Positions 18,495 through 28,466 are shown, counted from the stretch's first letter. The stretch is DNA of 64,000 nucleotides from Methylocystaceae bacterium (GCA_013373205.1 JABXIG010000004.1:62001-126000), one strand, 5' to 3'. Numbers and translations are program-made. Notes: a model not told the origin generated them from the sequence alone.

Positions 18495-20429
18495 TTAACC
18501 CTGCACCCCAAACTTTTCCATCCATAGCCCAAAGGTCATCATGCGGATAAAGCGGGTATGAAACGCGCTCTGCCCCTTGGTCATCTGTCCTGCCATAATC
18601 AAAGCTTCCGGTTTAAGCATGCCTTGTGATACATCCACCGCCTTTTCCACAACCTGATAAAAATCATCCGGCTTTTCTTGTGTGACCCAGAGTTCTTCTG
18701 CCGTCACAAAGCCCATTTTATCGCGCCGTTGGGCGATTTTTTCCGGCAGCAGGTCTTTCAAGCCTTCACGCAAGATGCGTTTGCTCACCCCGTCATGCAG
18801 TTTATGACTGGTTTGCGCCCCCAAAATAAATTCGACCAAATCCTTATCCAGGAAAGGTTCGCGACTTTCAATGGAATGAGCCATGGAATCACGATCTGCC
18901 CATTTTAATTGCATTGGCAGGCTCGTCGCGCTTAATTGCCCCAAGGACATAGCCAAAACGCCTTTGCCTTTGCCATCCAATTCAGCAAACGGATCGCGGA
19001 TATTGGCATCCAGACGGGATAACTCCATCCAATTGGGCCGTGCATGGGTTTTCCCCGCAAGGCGGCGCAATAAACTGCCCGCCCAGTTTGGCAGAAAATG
19101 ATCTGCCGTCATCGCTCTTAGCCAGTTTTCAGAACGCCCATGAAGATTACGTTGAGCCGCCCACTCGCGTTTAAATTCTTTGATCCGTCCGGCTTTTAAA
19201 TGACCTGCCAGCAATGGCCCGATAAAAGCGGTATAGCCCAACAAAGTTTCATCCGCACCGTGACCGTCCAGCGTGACTTTCACATCACTTTTACCAACCG
19301 TTTCAAAGACTTTCCATTCCGCGAAAATACTGGCGGAACTGAACGGTTCATCATGATGCCAGATCATTTGATCAAGATTGTGCAAGAATCCATCCGCATC
19401 GGGCCAGCATTCATGATGATCCACATGGGTTTTGGCGACCACGGCCTGCATGAAATCGCCTTCATCAAAGTCTTTATTTTTCGATCGTGCTGAAAAAGCG
19501 TGACGTGAAACCTCGATCCCTTCTTCGCGCAAGGCATGGACAGCACAGACGATGGAAGACGAATCAAGCCCGCCTGACAGGGCTGTTCCCACCGGAACAT
19601 CAGCCCGCAGACGCAAGCGCACGGATTTCATAAAAAGATCATGGAACTGTTCGCTGGCCTCAAAAAAATCTTTGGGCACGAACGAGCTGGGGCGCGGCTG
19701 ATACCATTTTTGGAAATGCGGCGGCTTGCCCATTTTAATCACCGCCATACTGCCCGGTGCGATTTGTTCCACCCGACCAAACATCGTGCGGCGGCTATGA
19801 TCGCTTAAGCCCCATACAAGAAAATCATAAACAGCCTGATCATCCATGCGCGCTTTCCAGCCCTCCAAAACGGTGAAGGCTTTGATCTCAGAGGCAAATC
19901 CGATCATTCCTTTCGGTCCATGCCAGAGATACAGCGGCTTAACTCCAAAACGATCGCGCACCGCAAAAACGGTATTTTCTTTTCGATCATAAAGTACAAA
20001 GGCAAACATACCGTTGAGCTTATCGAGACAATTTGTCCCCCATTCAGCCCAAGCAGCTAAAAGAACTTCGGTATCACTATGCGTTTTGAAACGATGGCCC
20101 AGCTCGATCAATTCTGTGCGCAGTTCCAAAAAATTATAAATCTCGCCATTGTAAGTGACCCAAAAGCGCCCGGATGGGTCTGTCTTGGGCTGGTGCCCGC
20201 CTTCTGACACATCCACAATGGACAGACGGCGATGGCCCAGACCGACCAAAGCCTCTGATGCTAAAGGCTGATCAAGATGATCACGGTCAAACAATTCGGC
20301 TTGGTCTGTGTTTAGGAATGCAAAGCCCTCCCCATCCGGGCCACGATGGGCAATGGTTTGACACATATCGGCTAAGGCCTGCGGCAAAATGCCTTTTTTA
20401 GAATTGACCAGAGCAACGAGTCCACACAT
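18495..20429 (-). CDS. asnB: Asparagine synthase-type amidotransferase (third of three)
   Basis: The 644 residues start with Cys2 of a class II glutaminase domain, with YNGEIYN and DRFGVKPLY. The AsnB domain has SGGLDSS (285-291). Its sequence between domains and at the C-terminus differs from the other two paralogues, suggesting a separate acceptor. It overlaps the stop of the upstream epimerase gene by one base and precedes hisH by 3 bases. A sugar-carboxyl amidation role is inferred. Confidence 0.9.
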   Translation of the reverse strand: MCGLVALVNSKKGILPQALADMCQTIAHRGPDGEGFAFLNTDQAELFDRDHLDQPLASEALVGLGHRRLSIVDVSEGGHQPKTDPSGRFWVTYNGEIYNFLELRTELIELGHRFKTHSDTEVLLAAWAEWGTNCLDKLNGMFAFVLYDRKENTVFAVRDRFGVKPLYLWHGPKGMIGFASEIKAFTVLEGWKARMDDQAVYDFLVWGLSDHSRRTMFGRVEQIAPGSMAVIKMGKPPHFQKWYQPRPSSFVPKDFFEASEQFHDLFMKSVRLRLRADVPVGTALSGGLDSSSIVCAVHALREEGIEVSRHAFSARSKNKDFDEGDFMQAVVAKTHVDHHECWPDADGFLHNLDQMIWHHDEPFSSASIFAEWKVFETVGKSDVKVTLDGHGADETLLGYTAFIGPLLAGHLKAGRIKEFKREWAAQRNLHGRSENWLRAMTADHFLPNWAGSLLRRLAGKTHARPNWMELSRLDANIRDPFAELDGKGKGVLAMSLGQLSATSLPMQLKWADRDSMAHSIESREPFLDKDLVEFILGAQTSHKLHDGVSKRILREGLKDLLPEKIAQRRDKMGFVTAEELWVTQEKPDDFYQVVEKAVDVSQGMLKPEALIMAGQMTKGQSAFHTRFIRMMTFGLWMEKFGVQG

Positions 20430-21298
20430 CAGCTGCCCTCCACCATGGCAGAAAGTCCTTTTGAAAGCGATGTTTCAGGCTGCCAACTACACGCGTTTGT
20501 GATCTTGGAAATATCAGCTACCCGGTAATACACTTCAAGGTTTTTACGTTCATCTGGTACGGGATTATAGATAATTTTGGCAGATGAATGTGTAATATCA
20601 ATGATTTTTTCGGCCAGTTGATTGATGCTCACTCCAAAGCCAGAACCTACATTATAGATTTCAAACCCTTTGACCACATCGGCCACTTTAATCGTTGCCT
20701 CAGCAAGATCATCAATATAGATAAAATCGCGCACCTGCTGACCATCCCCAAAAATTTCAAGGTCTTGCCCAAGGCCTGCCTTAGCGAGCATGGCGGGCAC
20801 AGCCATTTTTTCATATTGACCGGGACCAAAGGGATTAAAATAGCGCAAAGCAGCCACATCAAACCCATAATTCTGCGCAGCTTCTGCCAGCAGATATTCT
20901 GCCGCAAGCTTCCCTTCGGCATAAGGGGACAAAGGGGAATTTTGTGCGGTTTCAGAAACCGGAGCATCCATTGCTTCCTGGCCATAAACAGCACAGGTGG
21001 ATGCAAAAATAATCTGTTCTGCCCCGCACGTCTTCGCCATTTCGATCACATGATCACACATCATCTTTTCAGTTGCCACATCACCCCAGATTTGTCCGGC
21101 AAAATGATAAATGGTTTTGATGGATTTGGGCAAGGACACATCGATTTTATGTCTTGATAAATCAACGCACAGACTGTTCACCCCCACCCCATGGCGGTCC
21201 AGTTTTAAAACAATCTGATTTTCAAGCCCAGCGCAGACGGCACGGCCGATAAAACCATTTGCACCTGTGACTAAAACTTCTGGATTTTCTAATGACAT
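20429..21298 (-). CDS. Extended SDR: NAD-dependent sugar epimerase/reductase
   Basis: The 289-residue protein has the nucleotide motif TGANGFIG (12-19) and the SDR catalytic pair in YAEGK, with STCAVYG before it. It belongs to the sugar-nucleotide epimerase/dehydratase/reductase group. In an operon headed by rfbF and rfbG it may reduce C4 of a CDP-4-keto-6-deoxy sugar, or act on a different nucleotide sugar. Family clear, substrate inferred. Confidence 0.82.
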   Translation of the reverse strand: MSLENPEVLVTGANGFIGRAVCAGLENQIVLKLDRHGVGVNSLCVDLSRHKIDVSLPKSIKTIYHFAGQIWGDVATEKMMCDHVIEMAKTCGAEQIIFASTCAVYGQEAMDAPVSETAQNSPLSPYAEGKLAAEYLLAEAAQNYGFDVAALRYFNPFGPGQYEKMAVPAMLAKAGLGQDLEIFGDGQQVRDFIYIDDLAEATIKVADVVKGFEIYNVGSGFGVSINQLAEKIIDITHSSAKIIYNPVPDERKNLEVYYRVADISKITNACSWQPETSLSKGLSAMVEGS

Positions 21299-21309
21299 AA
21301 AAGGGCCGA

Positions 21310-22431
21310 TTATTTCTTCTCTACAAGCTTGTATGAGATTTCTTCTAATAAACCTGTCTGGGATTGTAAATCAGCTTTTTCGCAAATCAGCTTCATCGCC
21401 TCGCCCTTCATGCGTTCATAAAGCTCATGATCCGACAAAACCGCGCACAATCCCTCGACTATGGCGTTTTTTTCCAAAGGCGTAAACCAGGCACTTTCTT
21501 TATGGGTAAAAAACTCTTTAAAGCGTTCCAGATTGGTCATCACCACAGGCGTCCCACAGGCCATAGATTCCATTACCGAAACCGGCGTCCCATCAGAAGG
21601 CGGCAAGCTGATCAACACATCAGATTCATTATAGGCCTGCGTCATTTCCTGCTGGTTCATCCCGGCAATAAAACGGACATCATCGCGCACGCCCAACTGA
21701 TCAATCAGCTGTTCGATTTCTTCACGGTAGTCATCATCCTGATTGTAGGTCGACATGGCGAGAACGGCATGAGGGACTTTTTTGACAACCTCGCCAAGAG
21801 CTTCAATCATCAAATGCTGATTGTAAAAGGGTTTGAACTGACGCGGACTAAAAATCAGGGCGGCCTTTGGGTCAATATTATAGTGCACCCGAAAAACGGA
21901 TGGCCCGTCCAAAGGCTTGAAAATATCAGTATTCACCCCCCAAATGACCCGGCTGATTTTGGCGCGCTCCACCCCAAAATCAACAACAGCCTCTCCTAAG
22001 AAGTTTGACACCACGGTAACATAATCGCAGGATTTCAAGGCCTGCTTTGTCATCCAGCGGCGCAAGGCACTTTGGCTGCCTTGTTCATCAAATAAGACAT
22101 CTCCACCTAAGCAGCTGATTACCAAGGGCCTTTTGCGCAAAAGCCACGCCATCCAGGTAGTCAGTTCTGCCGCATAATGGGCATGGTACACATCGGCCTT
22201 GACCGAACGCACCCCGTCATAGATCCGCTTCAACCAGCGCAATTTACCCATCAAACTCGTTGGATTATCCACCGAACATTCGATATGGGTCACCCCGTCG
22301 GGGCATTTTCCTGAATTAGGCGATACCAAAGTGACCTCATGACCGAAATCTCGCAAAATGCCACATTGCACATAGGTATGATCGCCATTTGCCTCGGCCA
22401 GAACGCAGATTTTTAACTTATGTTTTTCCAT
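21310..22431 (-). CDS. Glycosyltransferase family 4
   Basis: A 373-residue GT-B fold protein with IFSPRQFKPFYN at the start of the donor domain and SDGTPVSVMESMACGTPVV as the conserved donor-binding segment with Glu. It overlaps the upstream SDR gene by 14 bases, so they are coupled. It may use the CDP-6-deoxysugar made by its neighbours. Specificity unknown. Confidence 0.87.
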   Translation of the reverse strand: MEKHKLKICVLAEANGDHTYVQCGILRDFGHEVTLVSPNSGKCPDGVTHIECSVDNPTSLMGKLRWLKRIYDGVRSVKADVYHAHYAAELTTWMAWLLRKRPLVISCLGGDVLFDEQGSQSALRRWMTKQALKSCDYVTVVSNFLGEAVVDFGVERAKISRVIWGVNTDIFKPLDGPSVFRVHYNIDPKAALIFSPRQFKPFYNQHLMIEALGEVVKKVPHAVLAMSTYNQDDDYREEIEQLIDQLGVRDDVRFIAGMNQQEMTQAYNESDVLISLPPSDGTPVSVMESMACGTPVVMTNLERFKEFFTHKESAWFTPLEKNAIVEGLCAVLSDHELYERMKGEAMKLICEKADLQSQTGLLEEISYKLVEKK

Positions 22432-23356
22432 GGATCAGCCCCTCAAGTACATGGCTTAACGCACTCGGCTGCCAGTCCAGCAATTCACATGCTTTGTCAT
22501 TACTGCCATAAGACACCATGGGTTCCCCCATCCGCATGGGAAAGGCGCCAAAATTTAACAGGCTTTCAGGACGGTCTGAAATCTGACAAAGATCGATCAG
22601 TAGGTTTTTTAATTCGCGTGCTTCCCCCGAACAGATATTGAAAATATCAAAAGGTTTGCGCGCCATATCATCAGCCAGTTTAACATAAGCCAGAGTAATA
22701 TCCTTCACACTTACGAAATCACGCTTCTGTAAACAGGGCGATAAATCAACAGGTTCATTATTTTTAAGCTGCATAATGACATGATCCATCAATTTGCCCG
22801 GCGCATCCATCGGACCAACCGGAATATAAAGCCGCGCCACCCGTGTCGGCACGCGATAAAAATCAGACAGGCGGCGTGCTTCAAGGGTTTCAGCCAGCTT
22901 GGAGAGGCCATAAGGCGTGTCGGGCCAGCAAGCATCATCCTCGCGGTTCGCGTCCTGACTAGCGCTATATTCAGCAGATGACCCGGTGATGATACAACAC
23001 GCCCCAACCTTATTTAAGGCTTCATACAACGCTTTTAACGGCGTGACATTAACAGCAAAAGACGTTGCCAGATCATAATCGGCAGAAGCATAATTTTGCG
23101 CGAACCCGGCATGCTGCACCCACAACTGCGGCTTGGCTTCTTCCACCAACAAGCGCACAGCTGTAGCATCCGTCAGATCACAGACTTCAAAAGTCACCAG
23201 ATGCTTAATCCGTTCCAATCGCTCTGCCCGGATGCCGTCGTAGGCACGCGCAGGCTTGCTGGTGACCGCAATCACCCCCCAGCCTGCCTCACAAAAGGCT
23301 TCGACCAAATGCATACCGACAAAGCTGGAAACCCCTGTGATGATAACTTTTCTCAT
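22418..23356 (-). CDS. Extended SDR, NAD(P)-dependent 4-reductase/epimerase-like
   Basis: The 312-residue SDR has TGVSSFVGMHL (8-18), TGSSAEYSA and the catalytic YGLSK. Together with the RmlC-like cupin and RfbG immediately upstream it fits the C4 reductase of a CDP-6-deoxyhexose pathway. The glycine motif departs from the usual GxxGxxG (GVSSFVG). Function inferred from order; an epimerase role is possible. Confidence 0.8.
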   Translation of the reverse strand: MRKVIITGVSSFVGMHLVEAFCEAGWGVIAVTSKPARAYDGIRAERLERIKHLVTFEVCDLTDATAVRLLVEEAKPQLWVQHAGFAQNYASADYDLATSFAVNVTPLKALYEALNKVGACCIITGSSAEYSASQDANREDDACWPDTPYGLSKLAETLEARRLSDFYRVPTRVARLYIPVGPMDAPGKLMDHVIMQLKNNEPVDLSPCLQKRDFVSVKDITLAYVKLADDMARKPFDIFNICSGEARELKNLLIDLCQISDRPESLLNFGAFPMRMGEPMVSYGSNDKACELLDWQPSALSHVLEGLIHGKT

Positions 23357-23361
23357 GGGCT

Positions 23362-23793
23362 TTAAAGGCTCCAGTCATAAGAAAGTGGCGGATTATCCAA
23401 CGCGCGATTTTCTGCTTCATCCGCACGGTGCAGAATTGACGCACAATTGGCAAGCAACGCAGGTTCGCCGCCCACGCAGGCAAAAGCCGTCCAGACCTGT
23501 GGGGGAATCGTCACCAGCTTATAGTCGTTCGGGTCTGCGCCAAAAATAATCTCTTCCACTGTGCCTGATGTTTCATCCATCAAAACCAGTTTCATCCGGC
23601 CCTGCACACAACACAGGCTGCTGACCATCTCGGTATGTTTTTTCCAGCCCTTGATGACGCCGGGATTAACCATGCTGAAATAAATCTCGCCAAAATCGGC
23701 AAAATGCGGGGCATCTTTTCGCAACATATGAAAGACGGCACCGCGTTCATCATGGATCTGCTTTAAAGGCGTTATGACAACACCGTCAATCAC
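23362..23793 (-). CDS. RmlC-like cupin, probable CDP-4-keto-6-deoxysugar 3(,5)-epimerase
   Basis: A 143-residue single-domain cupin, shorter than RmlC (about 180). It begins like RmlC (VVITPLKQIHDERGAVFHML) and has WKKHTEM and VTIPPQVWTAF in cupin order. It starts with GTG, overlapping the rfbG stop as GTGA. Between a CDP-glucose dehydratase and a reductase it probably epimerises the 4-keto sugar. The isomer made cannot be told from the sequence. Confidence 0.75.
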   Translation of the reverse strand: MIDGVVITPLKQIHDERGAVFHMLRKDAPHFADFGEIYFSMVNPGVIKGWKKHTEMVSSLCCVQGRMKLVLMDETSGTVEEIIFGADPNDYKLVTIPPQVWTAFACVGGEPALLANCASILHRADEAENRALDNPPLSYDWSL

Positions 23794-24851
23794 TTAGCAC
23801 CTGCAAGATAAGCCGCCAGATGATCTTCCGTCACCGCAATCGGGTCTTCGCCTTCGTCCACGCGCTTGTACCACGAGACTGTTTTTTCAACGGCTTGTTC
23901 AAAATCCCATTGCGGATGCCAGTTTACTTTTGTCTTGGCCTTATCAATATTCAGCATCAACAAATTGGCTTCATGGAGTTTAGAATCCGCAGCTTCCACA
24001 CGCAAAGCCCCGCTCCCCCAAACATCAATGGCTTTTTTGGTCAGTTCTTCCACCGTGCGGACATTTTCCGGTTCCGGCCCGAAGTTCCACGCTCCGGCTG
24101 TGGCCTCAGGGTTCAACAGTAATTCACGCGCAATCACCAGATAACCGGACAAGGGTTCCAGAACATGCTGCCAGGGGCGCGTCGCGTTGGGGCTGCGAAG
24201 GACAATTTCTTCGCCTTTTTGCAGCGAGCGAATACAATCCGGCACGATGCGGTTGGCACTAAAATCCCCGCCACCAATTACATTACCGGCACGCGTGGTT
24301 GCGGCTGCAAACCCATCTTGATGCGCAAAGAAGCTATCCTGATAGGATGCAAAGACCAATTCAGCCGCCGCTTTTGAACCGGAATAAGGATCATGGCCAC
24401 CCAGTTCGTCATTTTCGCGGTAGCCCCAGATCCATTCTTTATTGCGATAACACTTATCGGACGTGATAAAGACCAGCGCCTTGATGCTTTTAGAGGCTTT
24501 AACCGCTTCCAAAAGGTTCGTTGCGCCACCTACATTGGTGTCAAACGTGGTTTTCGGATCATCATAGCTGTCACGCACAAGGGCTTGTGCGGCAAGATGG
24601 ATCACGATTTCGGGCTGAACCGCCTCAAACACAGCCATGACAGTATCCAGATCACGAATATCGCCATCATGTTGATCGATACGATCACGCAATTTCAGCT
24701 GGTCAAATAAAGGTGCATCAGGTTTAGGCGCCAACGCAAATCCGGCGACATCGGCACCTAGTTGGGTCAACCATGTACACAACCAGCTGCCTTTAAACCC
24801 AGTGGACCCTGTAACAAGAACTTTCTTGCCCTTAAAAATCGAAAAATCCAT
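23790..24851 (-). CDS. rfbG: CDP-glucose 4,6-dehydratase
   Basis: Converts CDP-D-glucose to CDP-4-dehydro-6-deoxy-D-glucose. The 353-residue extended SDR has the RfbG-typical TGSTGFKGSWL (14-24), ITSDKCYRNKEW and the catalytic YSGSK. It follows rfbF by 9 bases. No RfbH (E1, C3 deoxygenase) is present, so the product should keep its 3-hydroxyl and not become a 3,6-dideoxyhexose. Confidence 0.94.
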   Translation of the reverse strand: MDFSIFKGKKVLVTGSTGFKGSWLCTWLTQLGADVAGFALAPKPDAPLFDQLKLRDRIDQHDGDIRDLDTVMAVFEAVQPEIVIHLAAQALVRDSYDDPKTTFDTNVGGATNLLEAVKASKSIKALVFITSDKCYRNKEWIWGYRENDELGGHDPYSGSKAAAELVFASYQDSFFAHQDGFAAATTRAGNVIGGGDFSANRIVPDCIRSLQKGEEIVLRSPNATRPWQHVLEPLSGYLVIARELLLNPEATAGAWNFGPEPENVRTVEELTKKAIDVWGSGALRVEAADSKLHEANLLMLNIDKAKTKVNWHPQWDFEQAVEKTVSWYKRVDEGEDPIAVTEDHLAAYLAGAK

Positions 24852-24860
24852 CCGTTCGAC

Positions 24861-25646
24861 TTACCACTTAATCCAAGGCGCATCGCCTTTTTCCAACAAA
24901 CTGTTCAGCAGTGCATAATCACGATAGGTGTCCATACATTGCCAGAAACCGTCATGGCTATACATCATCATTTCGCCATCACGTGCGATGTTGCGCATGG
25001 GGTCTGTCTCAAACGTTTCATCATCGCGGGCAGCATCAAGATATTTGAAAATCTCGCGGTTACAGACGAAATACCCCCCGGAAATCCGCCCGCCTGAAGC
25101 ATTGGGCTTTTCGTTAAATTCGGTGATTTGACCTTCAGGGCTATGTTCCAACTCCCCAAAACGCCCTGGGGGACGCACGCCAGAAACCGTCAAAATCTTG
25201 CCGTGGGATTTATGGAAAGCGATCAACTCATTTATATCGATATCACACACACCATCGCCGTACGTCAGCATGAACATATCGTCGTCACCGATATAACGTT
25301 CGATCTTTTTAATGCGCGATCCCGTTAATGTATCCGGACCGGTTTCCGCACAAGTCACTTTCCAATCAATCGGTTCTTGTGCGTTATCAAAAGAAATCTC
25401 GCGACCTTGTGAAAAATCGATAGTGAAATCAGATACCATAGCGCGATAGTTCAAAAAGAAGTTCTTCACCGCCTCGCCCTTGTACCCAAGACACAAGGTA
25501 AAATCCTTATGACCGTAATGGGCATAGGTCCGCATGATATGCCAGACAATGGGATAATTCCCCACCGGGATCATGGGTTTAGGTAAACTATCATCCACAC
25601 CGCGAATGCGTGTACCCTGACCGCCACACAGAATGACAACTTTCAT
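24861..25646 (-). CDS. rfbF: Glucose-1-phosphate cytidylyltransferase
   Basis: Makes CDP-glucose from CTP and glucose 1-phosphate. The 261 residues contain the nucleotidyltransferase start VVILCGGQGTRI, LPKPMIPVGNYP and TYGDGVCDID. ATG 25646 has AGGAG 6 bases upstream; a GTG one codon earlier is less likely. It heads the operon that runs down to 10346, and a good candidate promoter lies just upstream. Confidence 0.95.
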   Translation of the reverse strand: MKVVILCGGQGTRIRGVDDSLPKPMIPVGNYPIVWHIMRTYAHYGHKDFTLCLGYKGEAVKNFFLNYRAMVSDFTIDFSQGREISFDNAQEPIDWKVTCAETGPDTLTGSRIKKIERYIGDDDMFMLTYGDGVCDIDINELIAFHKSHGKILTVSGVRPPGRFGELEHSPEGQITEFNEKPNASGGRISGGYFVCNREIFKYLDAARDDETFETDPMRNIARDGEMMMYSHDGFWQCMDTYRDYALLNSLLEKGDAPWIKW

Positions 25647-25665
25647 CACTTGCTCCTACACCAAA

Positions 25666-25681
25666 AAAGCTTTGAAGCTTT
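25666..25681 (-). terminator. Small hairpin followed by T-run, possible weak terminator
   Basis: On the minus strand 7-base arms AAAGCTT and AAGCTTT enclose a 2-base loop and run into six T. It lies after the GT2 gene and before rfbF. The stem is A/T-rich and its loop unusually small, and it overlaps the expected start point of the rfbF promoter, so an operator role is an alternative. Confidence 0.25.
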
Positions 25682-25707
25682 ATGCGGGTTTACGTCCTTA
25701 GGGTCAA
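25679..25707 (-). promoter_or_regulatory. Candidate sigma70-type promoter for the rfbF operon
   Basis: The minus strand reads TTGACC (25702-25707), 17 bases, then CATAAA (25679-25684). The -35 matches in 5 of 6 positions. Transcription would start near 25672, some 26 bases before the rfbF ATG. It sits where the base composition changes from the A/T-rich block on the right to the more G/C-rich operon on the left. Confidence 0.5.
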
Positions 25708-25717
25708 GGGGCTGCAA

Positions 25718-26641
25718 TTAAGAATATACCGGATGTTTGATGATTTTTAGGGCACAAGCCAGACGAAAGCCAAAATAGGTCGATCCATAAAGCGGACTTT
25801 GCCCCAAGCCACTTAAAATCTGCTTAAGCCCTGCTGCCCATTTTTTTTCATGGCACAACACAAAACCATATTGAATAGTCCGCTTTGCAAGGTTTTTGCG
25901 CCCCAACGCTCGAGCGACAGAACTCAAGCCCGGTAAATTGGCAGCTTCATGAAAGAGTTCACGCGCTTCATAGGCACGCATTTCACTTAATTCCGGGGCA
26001 TTTGACGCCTGCCCACTATGTACACGTAATTTCAACACCACCTCAGGCAGAACCTTGACCTTCCATCCCGCCTTAATCATTTCTAGTGCAAGGGCAAAGT
26101 CCGACCCGTAATGATATTTCGCAGCATATCCCCCCACTTCATCTGCCACATCCTTACGGTACATATAGGTAGAATGCGCAAGTGGGTTAGCAGACTGGTA
26201 CGCTTCCAACAATCCATCAAATGTTTCAGGCAAACGACAGGTTTGCACATATTCTGAGTTTTCATCAATTTCATCAAACCAGCCTGTGACCAGCGCAGTA
26301 TTTTCATCTGCATCCAGGGCTTTGACCTGGGATTCAAAACGATGAAGCAAAGGAACATCATCCCCATCATTCACCGCAATATATTCCCCCGAGGCATTAG
26401 CATAGGCAAGGCGAATGCCATCCCCAAACGTCGGCTTTTCAATGGTTTGATGAACGATTTTAAGGCGCGGATCCTCATAACTGTCCAAAATATCTTGCGT
26501 TGAATCGTTTGATCCATTGTTACAGACAACCAGCTCGAAATCTTTAAAGGACTGCGCAAAAATTGCATCCAATGTTTCACGTAAAAATTCTTCACCGTTA
26601 TAAACGGTCATGATGACTGATACCATTGACGCTTTAACCAT
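25718..26641 (-). CDS. Family 2 glycosyltransferase
   Basis: An inverting GT-A enzyme of about 307 residues: MVSVIMTVYNGEEFL, CNNGSND, then the metal-binding acidic motif VNDGDD. It lacks transmembrane helices of the GtrB kind, so it is a cytosolic or peripheral transferase. ATG 26641 overlaps the upstream gene by 8 bases; an ATG at 26626 is an equally reasonable start. Donor unknown. Confidence 0.87.
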   Translation of the reverse strand: MVKASMVSVIMTVYNGEEFLRETLDAIFAQSFKDFELVVCNNGSNDSTQDILDSYEDPRLKIVHQTIEKPTFGDGIRLAYANASGEYIAVNDGDDVPLLHRFESQVKALDADENTALVTGWFDEIDENSEYVQTCRLPETFDGLLEAYQSANPLAHSTYMYRKDVADEVGGYAAKYHYGSDFALALEMIKAGWKVKVLPEVVLKLRVHSGQASNAPELSEMRAYEARELFHEAANLPGLSSVARALGRKNLAKRTIQYGFVLCHEKKWAAGLKQILSGLGQSPLYGSTYFGFRLACALKIIKHPVYS

Positions 26642-28466
26642 AAACAATCGCTTTAACTATTTTTTCTTCATTTACTGGCGCGATACAATCACCAACCGCT
26701 TTATCCGGTTCTGGAGAACTCCAATCCTTCTGGAATATTTCGTTTATAGCATCACATAATTCAGTTTCTGAATAAACTTTACGCCCAAAACCGCTTGGCA
26801 GCTTATCCAGATTTAATTCACCGTCAACACTGACACATATTGTCGGCATTCCAGCCATAACAGCATCAAATACAACACCAGAAGTATTATATAAAAGCAC
26901 GCTCGCCTGATCGAAAAGATCAACCGCCTTATCGGTTGAAAAAGCCACACGGTGGGCTGCATCCCCCAAAACAGCTTCTACATGATGCTGAATATCCTGG
27001 CGGAATTGATCTTCAACAACTGAGTGAAAATTGATGATCAAATCGATGCCATCCAACTTCAAAATTGCCCGCGCAGCTTTAATTGACATATCCAATGCTT
27101 GTTCAAACACCAGCGTCGGACACACCAGCACCCGTTTTTTCCGCCCGTTCGCCCAATCTTTTACAACACCTTGGTTTTTTTCAAACCTTAAACTACCACC
27201 AACACTCATCAAATTATCTGGCATACCGGTTTCACAGTACCATTTGTGGTACTCTTGCCCCATTACAATAAAATGATGTGGCAGTTCGTTAAGCTCTACG
27301 GCACTTCTCGGTGAAAAAACCCCCAAAAAACGCCGTGGAAAAGGAGCGTGCTGATATCCGATCATACGAGTCTCGGGCAAATGTTTTTTCATCCCCCAAA
27401 GCAATGCTCTTTCCCATCCCTGATTTTCATATGTATAAACAACGGCTTTAGGACGTATGCGTCTTTTTGCCAAGTTTCTCGCTATGTCAGCATAAGAATA
27501 AAACAAACTTGATTGCGGCTTTATCATGTCACGACTGCGTTCAAGATCGAACAAAGCTGTAATATTTTCCCCTTTCAGAGATAAAACTGAGTCAAGTGAA
27601 CGATTTAAACACCAAGAGAAAAAGCAACCTTTTAAAACAGATATGAAGGAACGGCATTCATTCAACAAAACCACCGGGTCATGGGCCTGTGTCACATTTT
27701 TTGAAATATCTTCATAATTTTGCACCCAGCTAAGTGGATGCGCGATAAACCCCACCCGATGACCATGCCCACGTAATAGGCCAGCCATTCTTTCTAAATT
27801 CCAAGAACGATTTGTTGGCTCGTTCCTGTTAAAACTATCTTTCCCAGCCCAATCTAATATTAGAACATCACACTGACGTAAACGAGCCCACACATCACCC
27901 GACGATAAACGACGATGACATTTTGTGGTCTTACGTTCAATCAAATATGTCTTAATTGCAGAAGCGCGTGCTCTGAGAGCTTGTAATAAGCCCCTCCCCT
28001 GATTATCGTGGCTGTTTACTATTGAACAGTTATAGCCGTTTGCTTGAAAACAATCTTTAAACGCTGTAGCTGTCCGGGGGTCCTCAATATAAATAAACTG
28101 TTTCTTTTCATGATCAAACGATCGGATCAAGGCGAAATAAAGCGCAATATTAAGCTGTAAATCACTAACAAACGGACTACGATCCGCCAATAAACTGGAT
28201 ATCCAGCTCAAGCGATCTTGAGATCTAATAGATAGCTTTTGGTCAATATTCAGTAAATCAGGTTCAATCTCATCTGCAATCGGGTCGATAAAATGACTAA
28301 CATCACCAATCTTTACACCTGTGGGTAGACTAGTTTGCAAAGACACCCTGTCTTCAACCTTGCCACTAACAAACCAAAAGACCCCATCTTGTTCAGCAAC
28401 AATTGTATCTAGAGCCTGACGGTATCCCCCTGTCAGAAGTGTAATTGCACCTGCCATTTGCCCCAT
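26634..28466 (-). CDS. Large surface-carbohydrate protein, possible GT-B transferase
   Basis: I do not recognise this 610-residue protein with confidence. The second half has features seen in GT-B surface-carbohydrate proteins: YTYENQGWERALLWG, GYQHAPFPRR, and near the end LLYNTSGVVFDAVMAG, which resembles donor-site segments. No transmembrane helix is evident. The ATG at 28466 has CAGGG 8 bases upstream and leaves 14 bases after the radical-SAM gene. A glycosyltransferase or glycerophosphotransferase-like role is inferred. Confidence 0.6.
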   Translation of the reverse strand: MGQMAGAITLLTGGYRQALDTIVAEQDGVFWFVSGKVEDRVSLQTSLPTGVKIGDVSHFIDPIADEIEPDLLNIDQKLSIRSQDRLSWISSLLADRSPFVSDLQLNIALYFALIRSFDHEKKQFIYIEDPRTATAFKDCFQANGYNCSIVNSHDNQGRGLLQALRARASAIKTYLIERKTTKCHRRLSSGDVWARLRQCDVLILDWAGKDSFNRNEPTNRSWNLERMAGLLRGHGHRVGFIAHPLSWVQNYEDISKNVTQAHDPVVLLNECRSFISVLKGCFFSWCLNRSLDSVLSLKGENITALFDLERSRDMIKPQSSLFYSYADIARNLAKRRIRPKAVVYTYENQGWERALLWGMKKHLPETRMIGYQHAPFPRRFLGVFSPRSAVELNELPHHFIVMGQEYHKWYCETGMPDNLMSVGGSLRFEKNQGVVKDWANGRKKRVLVCPTLVFEQALDMSIKAARAILKLDGIDLIINFHSVVEDQFRQDIQHHVEAVLGDAAHRVAFSTDKAVDLFDQASVLLYNTSGVVFDAVMAGMPTICVSVDGELNLDKLPSGFGRKVYSETELCDAINEIFQKDWSSPEPDKAVGDCIAPVNEEKIVKAIVYG

